Below are positions 1 to 6,744 of a stretch of DNA of 6,744 bases, piece after piece. Made by a program: the position numbers and the translations under genes. The stretch covers positions 1 to 6,744 of the forward strand of contig CAZJYI010000325.1 of the NCBI GenBank assembly GCA_964550025.1, written 5' to 3'. The stretch is from CAZJYI01 sp964550025. Lineage in GTDB: Bacteria > Verrucomicrobiota > Kiritimatiellia > UBA8416 > CAYOBW01. Positions within the stretch are counted from its first letter, which is position 1. Each line of letters begins with the position of its first letter. The notes below the pieces were generated by a model. The model did no database searches. It worked only from the letters and a program-made list of their open reading frames with translations, and was not told the DNA's origin.

Positions 1-1
1 C

Positions 2-142
2 CGTTGACGGTTCCCTCTCCAGCGACTCGAAGTCGGCGATGGCCGGCCGGGGGAGAATCTCCAGCACGCGTATCCCGCCGATGCGCTTGAAGGCGTAGGG
101 CAAGCGTTCGGGTGCGACCGCGTTGTGCTGTATGGACTGCGA
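2..142 (-). other. Unassigned C-terminal stretch of the fragment (residues 2201-2247)
   Basis: This stretch carries no recognised motif. It includes RIGGIRVLEILPRP (2220-2233), which could be a beta-strand pair at the start of the next domain. The frame remains open at the window edge, so the protein continues. Confidence 0.5.
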
Positions 143-3100
143 CAACAGCGCATTGGCGCGCGGATCGCGCCCGGACACCGGTCCGCCGATGTCCAGCTCG
201 ATATTGTCGTCGACCATGTCGCCGTCGGTGTCCTTGCCCGTCGGCAAGGCGCCGGTGCGGCCGCCGAACACGTACATCGATCCCCCGGCGTTGTTGTGCG
301 AGGCGAACGCGCGCGCCGACGGGCGCGGCATCACGAAGAAGGGATTCTGCGGAGTACTGGCTTCGTCCGCCGGATAGATGTTGTTCCATTTGGCCGTGCC
401 CTCACCCGCACCGATGCTCACGTCGAGGAGAAGCCACGTGTCGTTGAAGTACTCGTTCCCGTCCGTGCCGCCGAACATGCTGATGAAGCCAGCGACAATA
501 CCCAGGCAGTGGCCGCCACGCGGCGGAGGAACCTGCCCGTCCGGGATCTTGATCTCGGTCCAGGTCCCGGCCGGGCCGTTGTGGACCCAGATGTCTCCGA
601 GCGGCCGGTTCATGGCATCGAACCCGCCGTAGATCAGGAAGCCGTTTTCGTACGGTATCATCCCATGACCCCACCGGGGCACGGGCACCTCCTCAGAGTT
701 GATGTCGATCTCCTCCCACCCGATGAAGCCGCCATCGCCGGGGAAGCTGTACCCGTCAAAGGTGTGCCAAACATCCCCGAGCGGCCCGAATCCGTTCAGC
801 CCGCCGAACACGTAGAAACGGTCCGTGGTGCCGTTGTACGCCATGGTGGCTGACTTGCGACCACTCGGATGGGGCATCGGCGCCAGAACCGGCGGCGGAG
901 CGACGCCCCAGGTCCAGTTGCCCATCTCCCCGGTAAGGAAGTTCTGGTCGAACTCGACGGCAATCTGGTTCTCCCGCGTGGCCGTCATCGGGTAGGGCGC
1001 CAGGTAGTGCGGGCGCGTGATAATGATCTCGAGCCAGTTTGCATTACCCCCGGTGATGGTTGCCGTCAGCCCGGGATGAGTGGCCTTTCCGACGAACAGG
1101 AACCCGAGCTCGTCGTATTCCCATCCGTCCTTCGTCAGCCCGCCGTAGCTGCCCTTGTCCAGGGCGGCGTTCACGATAGCGGTAACGTCGATGTCGGTGT
1201 TGGTGCCCGGCGGCACCACAAGGTCCCTCACGCCGTACTTCGTGTGGTAGGCATCCCGTTGCGCCGGCGTCGCCCCCAGGCTGCCGAAAACGCGGAACTC
1301 TTCCGGGGTCGATGCTCCGTTGAGCTCACCCATGAAGGACACTTCGAGAGGAACTGCATTCGTATTGATGATCGTGCAGTGCAGGATGGCCTGCATCTCC
1401 GTCCCGGCCGGCCAACTGTCGCGGCTGTTGAGGACGTTCTGGATGACGATGCTGGCGATCGCATTCGTGCCGTTCATGCGGCCGATGGTGAGATCCCGAC
1501 CGACACTGGGGGGCGTCCTGTTGGTGGAGTCCGGGTCCGGGACCCACCATTCCCATGCGCAGGAATGATACTCGAGCGGGTCCTTGTTGTTGCCGACTTC
1601 CTCGATGCCCCAGCCGATGCCCCAACCGTGCCGCATGACGATATTGGTGTTGTCGGTCGACTTGTAGTAGCGGCTGACGAAGGGAATCTCCGTACTGTAG
1701 TAGTCGTATTCGCTGTCCCAGCCGCCGCAGACCAGTGTGCGGTCCCAGTTGGGCTGCGTCGTAGCCCCCGGGTTCGGCTGCGTCGTCGTTCGCCACCAGA
1801 TGGTTGCGGGGGCACCGTTCGCAAACGCGTCGTAGTGCATGAACCCGGGGGGCGATCCCGGCCGCGGCCGCTCGAAGGAGCCGGGTTGCGACCCGGTGTT
1901 GTCGATGTTGTAGATCTTCGTGGCCGCCGCTATGTCCACCACGCCGGCGTCGATGCCCGGGATGATGGGCAAGGGCCGTTTGCTCCACCTGGCGTTGGCG
2001 AGGTCGTACTCCCACACCTCGTTGTACTTCGTGTCCGTCCCGTCGCGACCGCCAAAAATGACGAACGTGCTGTTCGCGAGCAGAATCTGGTCGACGGAGA
2101 CACGGGCGTGAGAACCCTCACGGAAGATGGAGTTCGGCCCCGTGGGCTTGTCCCAGTAGGTCGGCACACCGACGTACATGCCATCGTTGCGTTCCGCGGG
2201 CGGCGCACGGTTCTCGTCCACCACGGTGTAGCCAACGAAGGTCCCGGCGGCGCCCCACCGCGGCGACGGAGGCGCCGGGCCCGGTCCATACTGAACCTGA
2301 GCCCACACCGGCCACGGGAGTCCCGGCGGCGGGGGCGAGAGTACCCACATGTCGTTCATGGACATGTCGGAATCGTTGACGATGGCCAGGTCCAGGCTCG
2401 TATAGACCTCGCCCATGCGCTCCTCGAGGCGGTTCCCGTCAGGCAACCGGTCGCCGTCCGTGTCCTGGGCCAACGGATTCGCCCGCATCAGGTTGACCTC
2501 GTCGCCATCGCCGAGACCTTCGCCGTCGGTATCGAACAGCCACGGGTGCGTGCTGCCCTCGATCGCGTTGGAATAGCCCGCCGGGTCGGCCACGTGGGCC
2601 TCTTGATCGAGGATGAACCGGAGCTCATACTCGTACCAGTTGTTGAGCCCGTCGTCGTCGAGGTCCCCGCCGGCTCCAAGAGCCCCGTAACGTGTCACGA
2701 TGATCCTGGGATCCCGCGTCGGGATCGGGTCGCGCGGGTGCAGGCCCTTCCAGGTCTCGAAGCCGTCGGGGAAGCCGTCCCCGTCCGAGTCCGCATTGCG
2801 CGGGTCCAGGTAGTAGTCCCAGATCGCCGGTCCCGCAATGTTGCTCACGACGAGAGACTGCGGCGTGCTGGCATCCGGGATCTCATGCGGCAGGAGATTG
2901 ACATGATAGAGGTGGAAGCGGTCCAGGCAGTTGTTGGTTGCATCCTCAATGATCTCAAAGCGGTGCGTCCCCCTCGCCAACTGGTACGTGTTGTCGCCTG
3001 TCGGCGAGCCGGGCTGGGCCGTGTCGTAGGTCCAGTTGCCCATCGAGTTGAACGACGTCGTGTTCCGTGCGTCGAGTGCGCCGTTAAACGTATGGGCCAC

Positions 3101-6100
3101 GACGCACGTATTCTCGACGTTGGGGTTCGTCGCGTCGATGTGCCGATGGCGCAACTCGAAACGGTACAACCCTCCGCGCCTTATCTGAACGTAGTACACC
3201 AGCGAAGTGACGACGTCAAAGGACGGGAAGGATTCGAACGGATTCTCGGCGTGGTGACGGTAGTACGACTCACCCGTATAGCCGGGAAGACGCCGTTCCT
3301 CGCGCCACTCCTCCGTCGGTTCCGCCGTGATCATGTGCTGCATCATCACGTACGGATCGGCCGACTCGATTTCGACGACGACGTTGCTGAACTCCTCGCC
3401 GAACACGGGGGTACCCGCATAGTCGTTGGGAGGATCGCCGACGCGCTCGTCGAGCACCATGTATTCATCCAGGTTCGAGAGACCGTCTCCATCGGGGTCT
3501 TCGTCCGCGTCGTCACGCTGCGGGTCCAGGGGCACGGGACGAAGGACGCCGAACGCGTCGACACACTCGAAGCCGTCGGGCATCCCGTCCCCGTCGGTGT
3601 CCCAGTCGGTCGGCCCGTCCGCAAACCCGTCATCGTCCATGTCGGGCGGGAAGCCGCGGCTGTCCACTTCCCAGTTCGGGAAGAACCCGCCGTCCAGGCC
3701 GTTGCCCGCATCGAGATCGGTATCGATGACCTCCTGGCCGTCCCCGAGGCCGTCCAGGTCGGTGTCGATGACCAGGGGCAGGCACCCGTACTTGTTGACC
3801 TCGAGACCGTCCAGCATACCGTCGGCCTCGGTGTCCGGGTTGTGCGGATCGCAGCCGTGTTTCCACTCGTCCACGTTGATCAGGTAGTCCATGTCGGCAT
3901 CCAACAGGGCATCCCTGGGATCCCGCGGATCGAAGTCGTGCACGATCTCCCAGCCGTCGGGCATCAAGTCGTCCGTCGGATTGCCCGTGTTCGGGTCACG
4001 GCCGTCCGTATTTGGATTGCCGGGATCCACACAGTCGTTGGTGTTCGCGATCCTGTCGGCCCCCAGGAACTCGCCAAGGTTGGCGAGGCCGTCAGTATCC
4101 GGATCGTCTTCCGTATGTCCGGCCTCGATCGGGCTGAGCAGGATGTAGTCGTACCCGTACTTGTTCAGGTACTTGTGTTCGAACCCGTCCCACATGCCGT
4201 CGCCTTCCGAGTCCACGCGGTCGGGGTACGTATCGGCAAACACCGGCATCGTGATGTTGTGACTGACGTTCAGGACCTCGTTATCGGGCCCGTTTTCACG
4301 GCAGCGGAAGTCCATGACCGGAGTTCCGAGGATGTCCGCCGACCAGGTCATCCCCGTGACGAGGAACATGTCTCCGTCGGCGGAGACCCACATGCTGGAC
4401 GTCGCAATCCCGTTCGTGTTGAAGTTGTTGACGCCGGCCAGGAAACGTCCCCGGAAGTACGTGTTGACCGCCGTGTCGCCCAAGTCGGCCACGAGCTGCA
4501 GTTCGCTGTTGGCCAACAGGCCTGGAGCCCCGTCGAAGGCGAGCTCCTGGCCGTCCGTCAGTTCGTCGTCGTCCGAATCGGCATCGAACACGTTGATGTC
4601 CAGGCTATAGAGCTTGATCAGCTCGTACTCAACCTGGTTGGAGAGGCCGTCCTGGTCCGGGTCGTCGCTGCGACTGTAGAGGAAGATGTTGGTATAACCC
4701 GCAATCTCGGTCGCGTCACCCACACCGTCGTAATCGTTGTCAGCCTGGTACAACTGGATGTTGATGTGGTTGGTTGTTCCCGGGATCACGTTCATTGGAC
4801 GGCGGTGCGATGCGCGGTAGCCCGGTTTGCCCACGGTGATCCAATACGTCCCCTCGTTCATGTTGGTCAAGATGAGGGGCGTCCTGTCGTTCCCGTCGAG
4901 CGTGTCCACCGGGGTCACGAGACGCGAGTTCACGTACACAACGGCCCCCGTCACCGGCCTGCCGTTGATGTCGGAAGTCATGATCTCCGCGTCAGCCCTC
5001 TCGCCCAGCAGATCGTCCAGGCTGAAGCGGACGAACGAACGGCCTCCCCACGGCACTTGCGTCTGCTTGGTCCCGATCATCATTGTCGGGGAACGGAGCT
5101 CCACTTCGTGCCACCCGGCCTGCACGTCGACAACCGTGTAGTCGGCGCCAACCCTCGTCTCCTGCCCGATGTCGCGACCGTCGATGTAGATGCTGTACGG
5201 TCCGCCCACCGAGGTGATGTAGATCCTCCCGACGGCGCTGTTGGTCTGCACTTCGACCAGGGTGACTTCGCCGTCACGAACCGGGACCGTGATGCGCGGA
5301 ATCAGGGGCAGGTTCGTCCAGCTCTGGTGGAGATACAGCAGGTGCAAGCCCTGGGCAATCCCGCCGAACAGCGTGGGCGCCACGGCGTTCGTCTCCCAAT
5401 CCGGGTTCGTCTGAACCGCAAGCGTGTTCGTGGTCGTGTACGGGATAAACGCGGCCGACGCGGCGTTGGTTTCGCCGTTCCAGATCGTCGCGCGGTCCTC
5501 CACCTGGTCAAGGTAGATGTCGCGCGGCGGGCCGTCCACGAGCACCCCGATCGACCCGCGGGAGGCGCCCTTCTCAAGCTCAAAGTGGCAGGTCTTGACC
5601 GAGTTGGACTGGCGCAGATCGAGCAGGCCCGTGCTTTCAACCTGGTAGCGCTCGGGCAGGCCGGCATTCAGGCCCATGCCGAAGCAGGTGTGCAACGGCC
5701 GGTTCGTGTCGTATAGCTGCCCGTTCCAGAACTCGGAACGGTAGGTCTGCGCCCTGGCGCGGACGTAGTATTGCCCGAACGGCAAGCCGTGCAGCTCGTA
5801 GCCGCCGTCTTCGCGCGTCTCGTATTCCCTCATGACCTTGCCGGGCAGCACGTAGCTGTGTCCGTCCAGCTTGTTGGTCACGCCACCGCGTCCAATGGCC
5901 TGGACCGTGGCGCCGAAGATCGGGGCGCCGTTGATATCGCGCACTTTGCCGTAGGCGATGGTGGCGCCGGCGTAGATCTTGACGTCATCCACCCACCAGC
6001 CGCGGTAGTTGTTGTTCGCGTTATTCAGCGTACGGAAGACGAAACGGATGTATAGCGTCTCCGCATCCGCGAAGCCGCTGATGTCGGCGACGCGCCGCCG

Positions 6101-6742
6101 CCAGCCGTCGCTGAAGCCCGATACGGCTTCTCGCGCAACCCACCAGTTGAAGCCGTCGCGGGACGCCTCGACAAGGCAGACGTCGCGGCTCTTCTCGGTC
6201 TCGTGGTATTCCCGCCAGGAGACATACAGGTTGACCGCGCCGTTGGTTCTCGGATTCAACACCGGTGTCCTCAACTCGCAGTATACCCAGTCGTCTTGCG
6301 TGACGTACGTGGCATTCAGGTTCGTGCCCGTCGGGTCATCGGCACACCGGAAGGCGAAGTTCGGCGTATGGTCGTCCTCCAGCCAGGCCCAGGCGGGCGG
6401 CGCGTTCGTGTCCTTGGGCCGGGGCTCGGTCGAGGAAATGTGCCAGAGGTCGCGCACGAAGGAGGTGTGCACCCAGCCGGGAGCAGTCCCCGATTCGAAA
6501 CCATCCGACAGCAGCATCGTGTAGTTCGTGCCCGAGGCCACCCAGTTGTCGAAGCCGATCTGGTACTCGTCGCCGTCGCTGACGTCGTCGTTGTCGTGGT
6601 CCCAGTTCCGCGGGTTCGACCACAGGTTCGTCGGCAACCAGGGCCTGACCTCGAAACCGTCCATCAGACCGTCGCCGTCCGTATCGGCGTTGGCGGGATC
6701 GGTCGAGCCGAAGTTGTGGATTGTCGCGTAGATCTCGTTGGA
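2..6742 (-). CDS. Giant secreted/surface multidomain protein (TSP3 calcium loops, jelly-roll, PEGA-like, CBM-like, Kelch, DNRLRE-like), partial at both ends
   Basis: One minus-strand frame stays open for 2247 codons from edge to edge, so start, signal peptide, anchor and stop are all outside the window. The translation is protein-like throughout: about 20 Asp-rich TSP3-type loops, recurrent Phe/Tyr-Gly-Gly Kelch motifs, and small beta-sandwich domains. Residue numbers here count from the upstream edge at 6742. Order: TSP3 (10-62), MAM-like jelly-roll (76-259), regulatory-like sandwich (260-350), PEGA-like (501-563), second sandwich (583-666), TSP3 (667-737), unassigned insert (738-838), TSP3 (839-1098), CBM-like (1112-1300), TSP3 (1301-1460), Kelch blade (1492-1592), DNRLRE-like (1750-1910), Kelch blades (1950-2170). 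There are only about 16 cysteines and no obvious membrane segment or catalytic motif. Codon use is strongly GC-ending, with only four TCA, CTA or TTA codons. Inference: an extracellular adhesin or polymer-binding protein; the exact role is unknown. Confidence 0.95.
143..241 (-). repeat. Single TSP3-like loop embedded after the last Gly-Gly strand (residues 2168-2200)
   Basis: The loop KDTDGDMVDDNIELD (2170-2184) lies only six residues after the Gly-Gly-Arg-Thr-Gly of the last visible Kelch strand. The usual N-D-[VI]-W part of the blade is not seen where expected. The Asp spacing fits calcium coordination as in the stalk arrays. It is followed by GRDPRANALL, like the Asp-Pro turn that ends other loops in this protein. 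Confidence 0.7.
233..895 (-). repeat. Kelch repeats, at least four blades (residues 1950-2170)
   Basis: Blade motifs, each with a Gly-Gly after a hydrophobic strand: DRFYVFGGLNGFGPLGDVWH (1974-1993), GFLIYGGFDAMNRPLGDIWV (2034-2053), GFISMFGGTDGNEYFNDTW (2085-2103) and SMYVFGGRTG (2155-2164). Each is preceded by a P-[RS]-x(2,3)-[GS]-H/A-type strand: PSGRKSA, PRWGHG, PRGGHC and PRPSARA. A Trp closes the first three (2009, 2061, 2119). Kelch blades assemble into beta-propellers that usually bind proteins or sugars. With the blade at 1492-1592 and a possible one near 1668, six or seven blades could be present. Confidence 0.85.
1013..1495 (-). other. DNRLRE-like beta-sandwich (residues 1750-1910)
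   Basis: Landmarks are IASIVIQNVLNSRDSWPAG (1762-1780), AILHCTIINTNAVPLEVSFM (1785-1804), the segment VPPGTNTDIDVTAIVNAALD (1843-1862) and ELGFLFVGKA (1878-1887), ending ANWLEIIITRP (1901-1911). The order 'A.L...I....V.L.V - ..D.DVTAIV..A - .GF.. - L.I' matches the DNRLRE (disaggregatase-related) sandwich, a non-catalytic domain of secreted bacterial and archaeal proteins. It sits between Kelch blades, so it may be an insertion into a propeller. Assignment is by pattern only. Confidence 0.45.
1496..1966 (-). other. Linker / atypical region between Kelch blade and DNRLRE-like domain (residues 1593-1749)
   Basis: No family is recognised with confidence. It includes a Pro/Gly-rich stretch (1617-1634), a short Thr-Thr-Gln-Pro-Asn duplication, and RTLVCGGWDSEYDYYST (1668-1684). 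The last resembles the Gly-Gly strand of a further Kelch blade. The region then becomes rich in Trp and Gly (HGWGIGWGIEE, 1705-1715; CAWEWWVPDP, 1728-1737). It could be a broken Kelch blade plus the start of the following sandwich. Confidence 0.4.
1748..1786. repeat. Short 15-nt direct repeat within the coding sequence
   Basis: Two copies of gttNggctgcgtcgt (N is g in the first copy, c in the second) lie at 1748-1762 and 1772-1786, differing at that one base. On the minus strand both encode Thr-Thr-Gln-Pro-Asn, separated by Pro-Gly-Ala. The single difference is synonymous (CCG versus CCC). It looks like a small tandem duplication within a linker. Confidence 0.8.
1967..2269 (-). repeat. Kelch blade with a long internal loop (residues 1492-1592)
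   Basis: The blade begins PRWGAAGTFVGY (1494-1505) and continues with STFVIFGGRDGTDTKYNEVW (1558-1577), then EYDLANARWSKRPLP (1578-1592). The Gly-Gly pair after a hydrophobic strand, the N-[ED]-[VI]-W motif and the Trp after a variable turn define a Kelch repeat. About 50 residues between the first strand and the Gly-Gly strand make this blade unusually long. Confidence 0.75.
2363..2842 (-). repeat. TSP3-like calcium-binding array 4 (residues 1301-1460)
   Basis: Loops are ADSDGDGFPDGFE (1317-1329), DLDDDGLNNWYEYE (1360-1373), DTDGEGLGDGDE (1404-1415) and DTDGDRLPDGNR (1427-1438). They again alternate between a 'PDG' class and an 'LNN.YEY' class. The array ends in a proline-rich hinge, SPPPPGLPWP (1469-1478), that leads into the first Kelch blade. 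Confidence 0.85.
2843..3409 (-). other. Carbohydrate-binding-like beta-sandwich (residues 1112-1300)
   Basis: Landmarks are VVVEIESADPY (1121-1131), LPGYTGESYYR (1152-1162), LVYYVQIRRGGLYRFELRHR (1181-1200) and, near the end, YQLARGTHRFEIIEDAT (1253-1269) followed by LDRFHLYHVNL (1273-1283). The sequence 'E.E.. - GYTG..Y - Y.V.I..GG.Y.F..R - L..GTH.F.I - .DRF.L' is the pattern of CBM6/CBM35-like sandwiches and of the C-terminal domain in GH115-type proteins. No ligand can be named. Cys1213 and Cys1272 could pair. The domain sits between two TSP3 arrays. Confidence 0.5.
3449..4228 (-). repeat. Long TSP3-like calcium-binding array 3 (residues 839-1098)
   Basis: This is the longest array, with about ten Asp-rich loops. 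Clear ones are DSEGDGMWDGFE (844-855), DDPDTDGLANLGEF (879-892), a degenerate one ending DDLMPDGWE (924-932), DADMDYLINVDEW (948-960), DTEADGMLDGLE (970-981), DTDLDGLGDGQE (993-1004), DMDDDGFADG (1034-1043), DTDGDGMPDGFE (1048-1059) and DPDGDGLSNLDEY (1082-1094). Loops of the 'PDGFE' class tend to alternate with 'LSN..EY' loops. Known TSP3 repeats bind calcium and stiffen the chain; here that is inferred from the motif alone. Confidence 0.85.
4229..4531 (-). other. Unassigned ~100-residue insert between TSP3 arrays (residues 738-838)
   Basis: This segment interrupts the calcium-loop array and carries no Asp-loop motif. It includes LLANSELQLVADLGD (742-756), NTYFRGRFLAGVNNFNTNG (760-778), SSMWVSADGDMFLVTGMTW (782-800) and MPVFADTYPD (832-841). 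Strand-like alternation suggests a small beta domain. I do not recognise the family. One cysteine (814) is present. Confidence 0.4.
4532..4744 (-). repeat. TSP3-like calcium-binding array 2 (residues 667-737)
   Basis: Three loops are visible: ADNDYDGVGDATE (667-679), DDPDQDGLSNQVEYE (693-707) and DADSDDDELTDGQE (720-733). The middle loop is of the 'DGLSN..EY' type and the last of the 'D.LTDG.E' type, as in the larger arrays downstream. The array follows the second sandwich without a linker. Confidence 0.8.
4745..4996 (-). other. Carboxypeptidase-regulatory-like beta-sandwich 2 (residues 583-666)
   Basis: The segment AEIMTSDINGRPVTGAVVYV (585-604) is followed by LTNMNEGTYWITVGKPGYRA (625-644) and INIQLYQ (660-666). 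It repeats the strand and turn plan of the sandwich at residues 260-350. The phrase 'GTYWITVGKPGYRAS' is the characteristic final hairpin of this fold. It directly abuts the next TSP3 array. Confidence 0.7.
5054..5242 (-). other. PEGA-like domain (residues 501-563)
   Basis: The core pattern is YSIYIDGRDIGQET (516-529), a variable loop, then VVDVQAGWHEVELRSP (537-552). It matches the PEGA family layout 'V.IDG...G.T....L..G.H.V.V'. PEGA domains are small beta structures found on bacterial surface and secreted proteins. The usual Pro-Glu-Gly-Ala stretch itself is absent (SVGGP stands there instead), so this is a divergent member or a look-alike. Confidence 0.55.
5243..5692 (-). other. Unassigned beta-rich stretch (residues 351-500)
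   Basis: No family is recognised. The region alternates short hydrophobic strands with polar turns, for example KTCHFELEKG (383-392), GSIGVLVDGPPRDIYLD (396-412) and LIPRITVPVRDGEVTLVEVQ (480-499). It may hold one or two immunoglobulin-like or prealbumin-like sandwiches. The GSIGVLVDG part followed by IYLDQVEDRATIWNGE hints at a further regulatory-like unit. No active-site motif is visible. Confidence 0.35.
5693..5965 (-). other. Carboxypeptidase-regulatory-like beta-sandwich 1 (residues 260-350)
   Basis: The stretch starts with an AYGKVRDINGAPIFGATVQA strand-turn-strand (residues 263-282). It ends with TREDGGYELHGLPFGQYYVRARA (309-331). This 'G.V.D..G.P..GA.V' followed by 'T..DG.Y.L.GLP.G.Y.V.A' layout is the hallmark of carboxypeptidase-regulatory-like or transthyretin-like sandwiches, common as spacers and surface domains in secreted bacterial proteins. 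A loop of about 25 residues (286-308) separates the two halves. Confidence 0.75.
5966..6517 (-). other. MAM-like / choice-of-anchor J-type jelly-roll domain (residues 76-259)
   Basis: The domain opens with LLSDGFESGTAPGW and closes with YRGWWVDDVKIYAG. This bracket is typical of MAM-like jelly-roll domains in bacterial secreted proteins, for example those following M6-type peptidases or in 'choice-of-anchor J' proteins. Between them are alternating hydrophobic strands such as VNLYVSWREY (170-179) and LYIRFVFRT (230-238). The length of about 185 residues fits the family. Such domains usually mediate adhesion or ligand binding; the ligand cannot be read from the sequence. Three cysteines (133, 155, 189) could contribute a disulphide. 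Confidence 0.6.
6557..6715 (-). repeat. TSP3-like calcium-binding loops, array 1 (residues 10-62)
   Basis: Two Asp-rich loops are visible: DTDGDGLMDGFE at residues 20-31 and DHDNDDVSDGDEY at 48-60. The regularly spaced Asp residues match the calcium-coordinating pattern of thrombospondin type 3 repeats. The array is cut by the window edge and probably continues upstream. It immediately precedes the jelly-roll domain, which fits a stalk or spacer role. Confidence 0.85.
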
Positions 6743-6744
6743 AT

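Noticed and set aside
125..853. Plus-strand open frame of 242 codons
   Set aside because: Same antisense-aligned frame as the 1615-codon one, opposite the Kelch repeats. It ends at the complement of a single TCA serine codon, and its product has no domain features.
1326..2015. Minus-strand open frame of 229 codons in a different phase
   Set aside because: It overlaps the well-supported Kelch and DNRLRE-like coding frame. Its product is Arg/His/Gln-rich without domain motifs, as expected for an out-of-phase reading of GC-rich coding DNA.
2757..3604. Near-identical DNA segments (ctcgaagccgtcggg near 2758 and 3568) as a possible mobile or regulatory repeat
   Set aside because: They coincide in phase with the recurring GDGxPDGFE codons, so the similarity comes from the repeated protein motif rather than an independent DNA element.
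3449..4228. Possible dockerin or EF-hand modules in the Asp-rich region
   Set aside because: The loops follow the DxDGDGxxDGxE pattern in long irregular arrays. They lack the paired 22-residue helix-containing units of dockerins and the helices of EF-hands. TSP3-like is the better description.
869..5716. Plus-strand open frame of 1615 codons, apparently the largest gene
   Set aside because: It is codon-aligned antisense to the domain-rich minus-strand gene. Its product is a monotonous Val/Arg/Asp/His-rich sequence with no recognisable domain. Its openness is explained by rarity of TCA/CTA/TTA codons on the real strand.
5771..6055. Plus-strand open frame of 94 codons
   Set aside because: Again antisense-aligned, lying opposite the jelly-roll and first regulatory-like sandwich. 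It ends at the complement of a CTA leucine codon.

Overview
The whole window is internal coding sequence of one very large gene read on the minus strand. A single reading frame runs from position 6742 down to position 2 for 2247 codons with no stop. Neither its start nor its stop codon lies in the window. I translated it end to end. The length divides evenly by three, and independent checkpoints (the rare CTA and TCA codons) fall at the expected residue numbers, so I see no frameshift. No other gene, RNA, promoter, terminator, mobile element or CRISPR array is supported. The long plus-strand open frames, including one of 1615 codons at 869-5716, are antisense shadows.

The protein fragment (over 2247 residues, probably over 240 kDa) looks like an extracellular or cell-surface multidomain protein. 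From N- to C-terminus, high to low coordinates: a short run of Asp-rich calcium-binding loops of the thrombospondin type 3 (TSP3) kind; a MAM-like or 'choice-of-anchor J' jelly-roll; a carboxypeptidase-regulatory-like beta-sandwich; an unassigned stretch; a PEGA-like domain; a second regulatory-like beta-sandwich; a TSP3 array; an unassigned insert of about 100 residues; a long TSP3 array; a carbohydrate-binding-like beta-sandwich; another TSP3 array; one Kelch blade; a linker; a DNRLRE-like beta-sandwich; at least four more Kelch blades, the last carrying its own calcium-type loop; and a C-terminal stretch that runs out of the window.

The likely source is a bacterium with about 60% G+C (judged by eye). 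The style (alternating 'DGDGxPDGFE' and 'DGLSNxxEY' loops, many Asn and Thr-Asn pairs, a chain of small beta domains) resembles large secreted proteins of the Planctomycetota-Verrucomicrobiota-Kiritimatiellota group. That assignment is inference from composition and domain style only. A reasonable model is a calcium-stiffened stalk that displays binding domains (carbohydrate-binding-like sandwich, Kelch propeller, jelly-roll) outside the cell for adhesion or polymer capture. No catalytic domain is visible.
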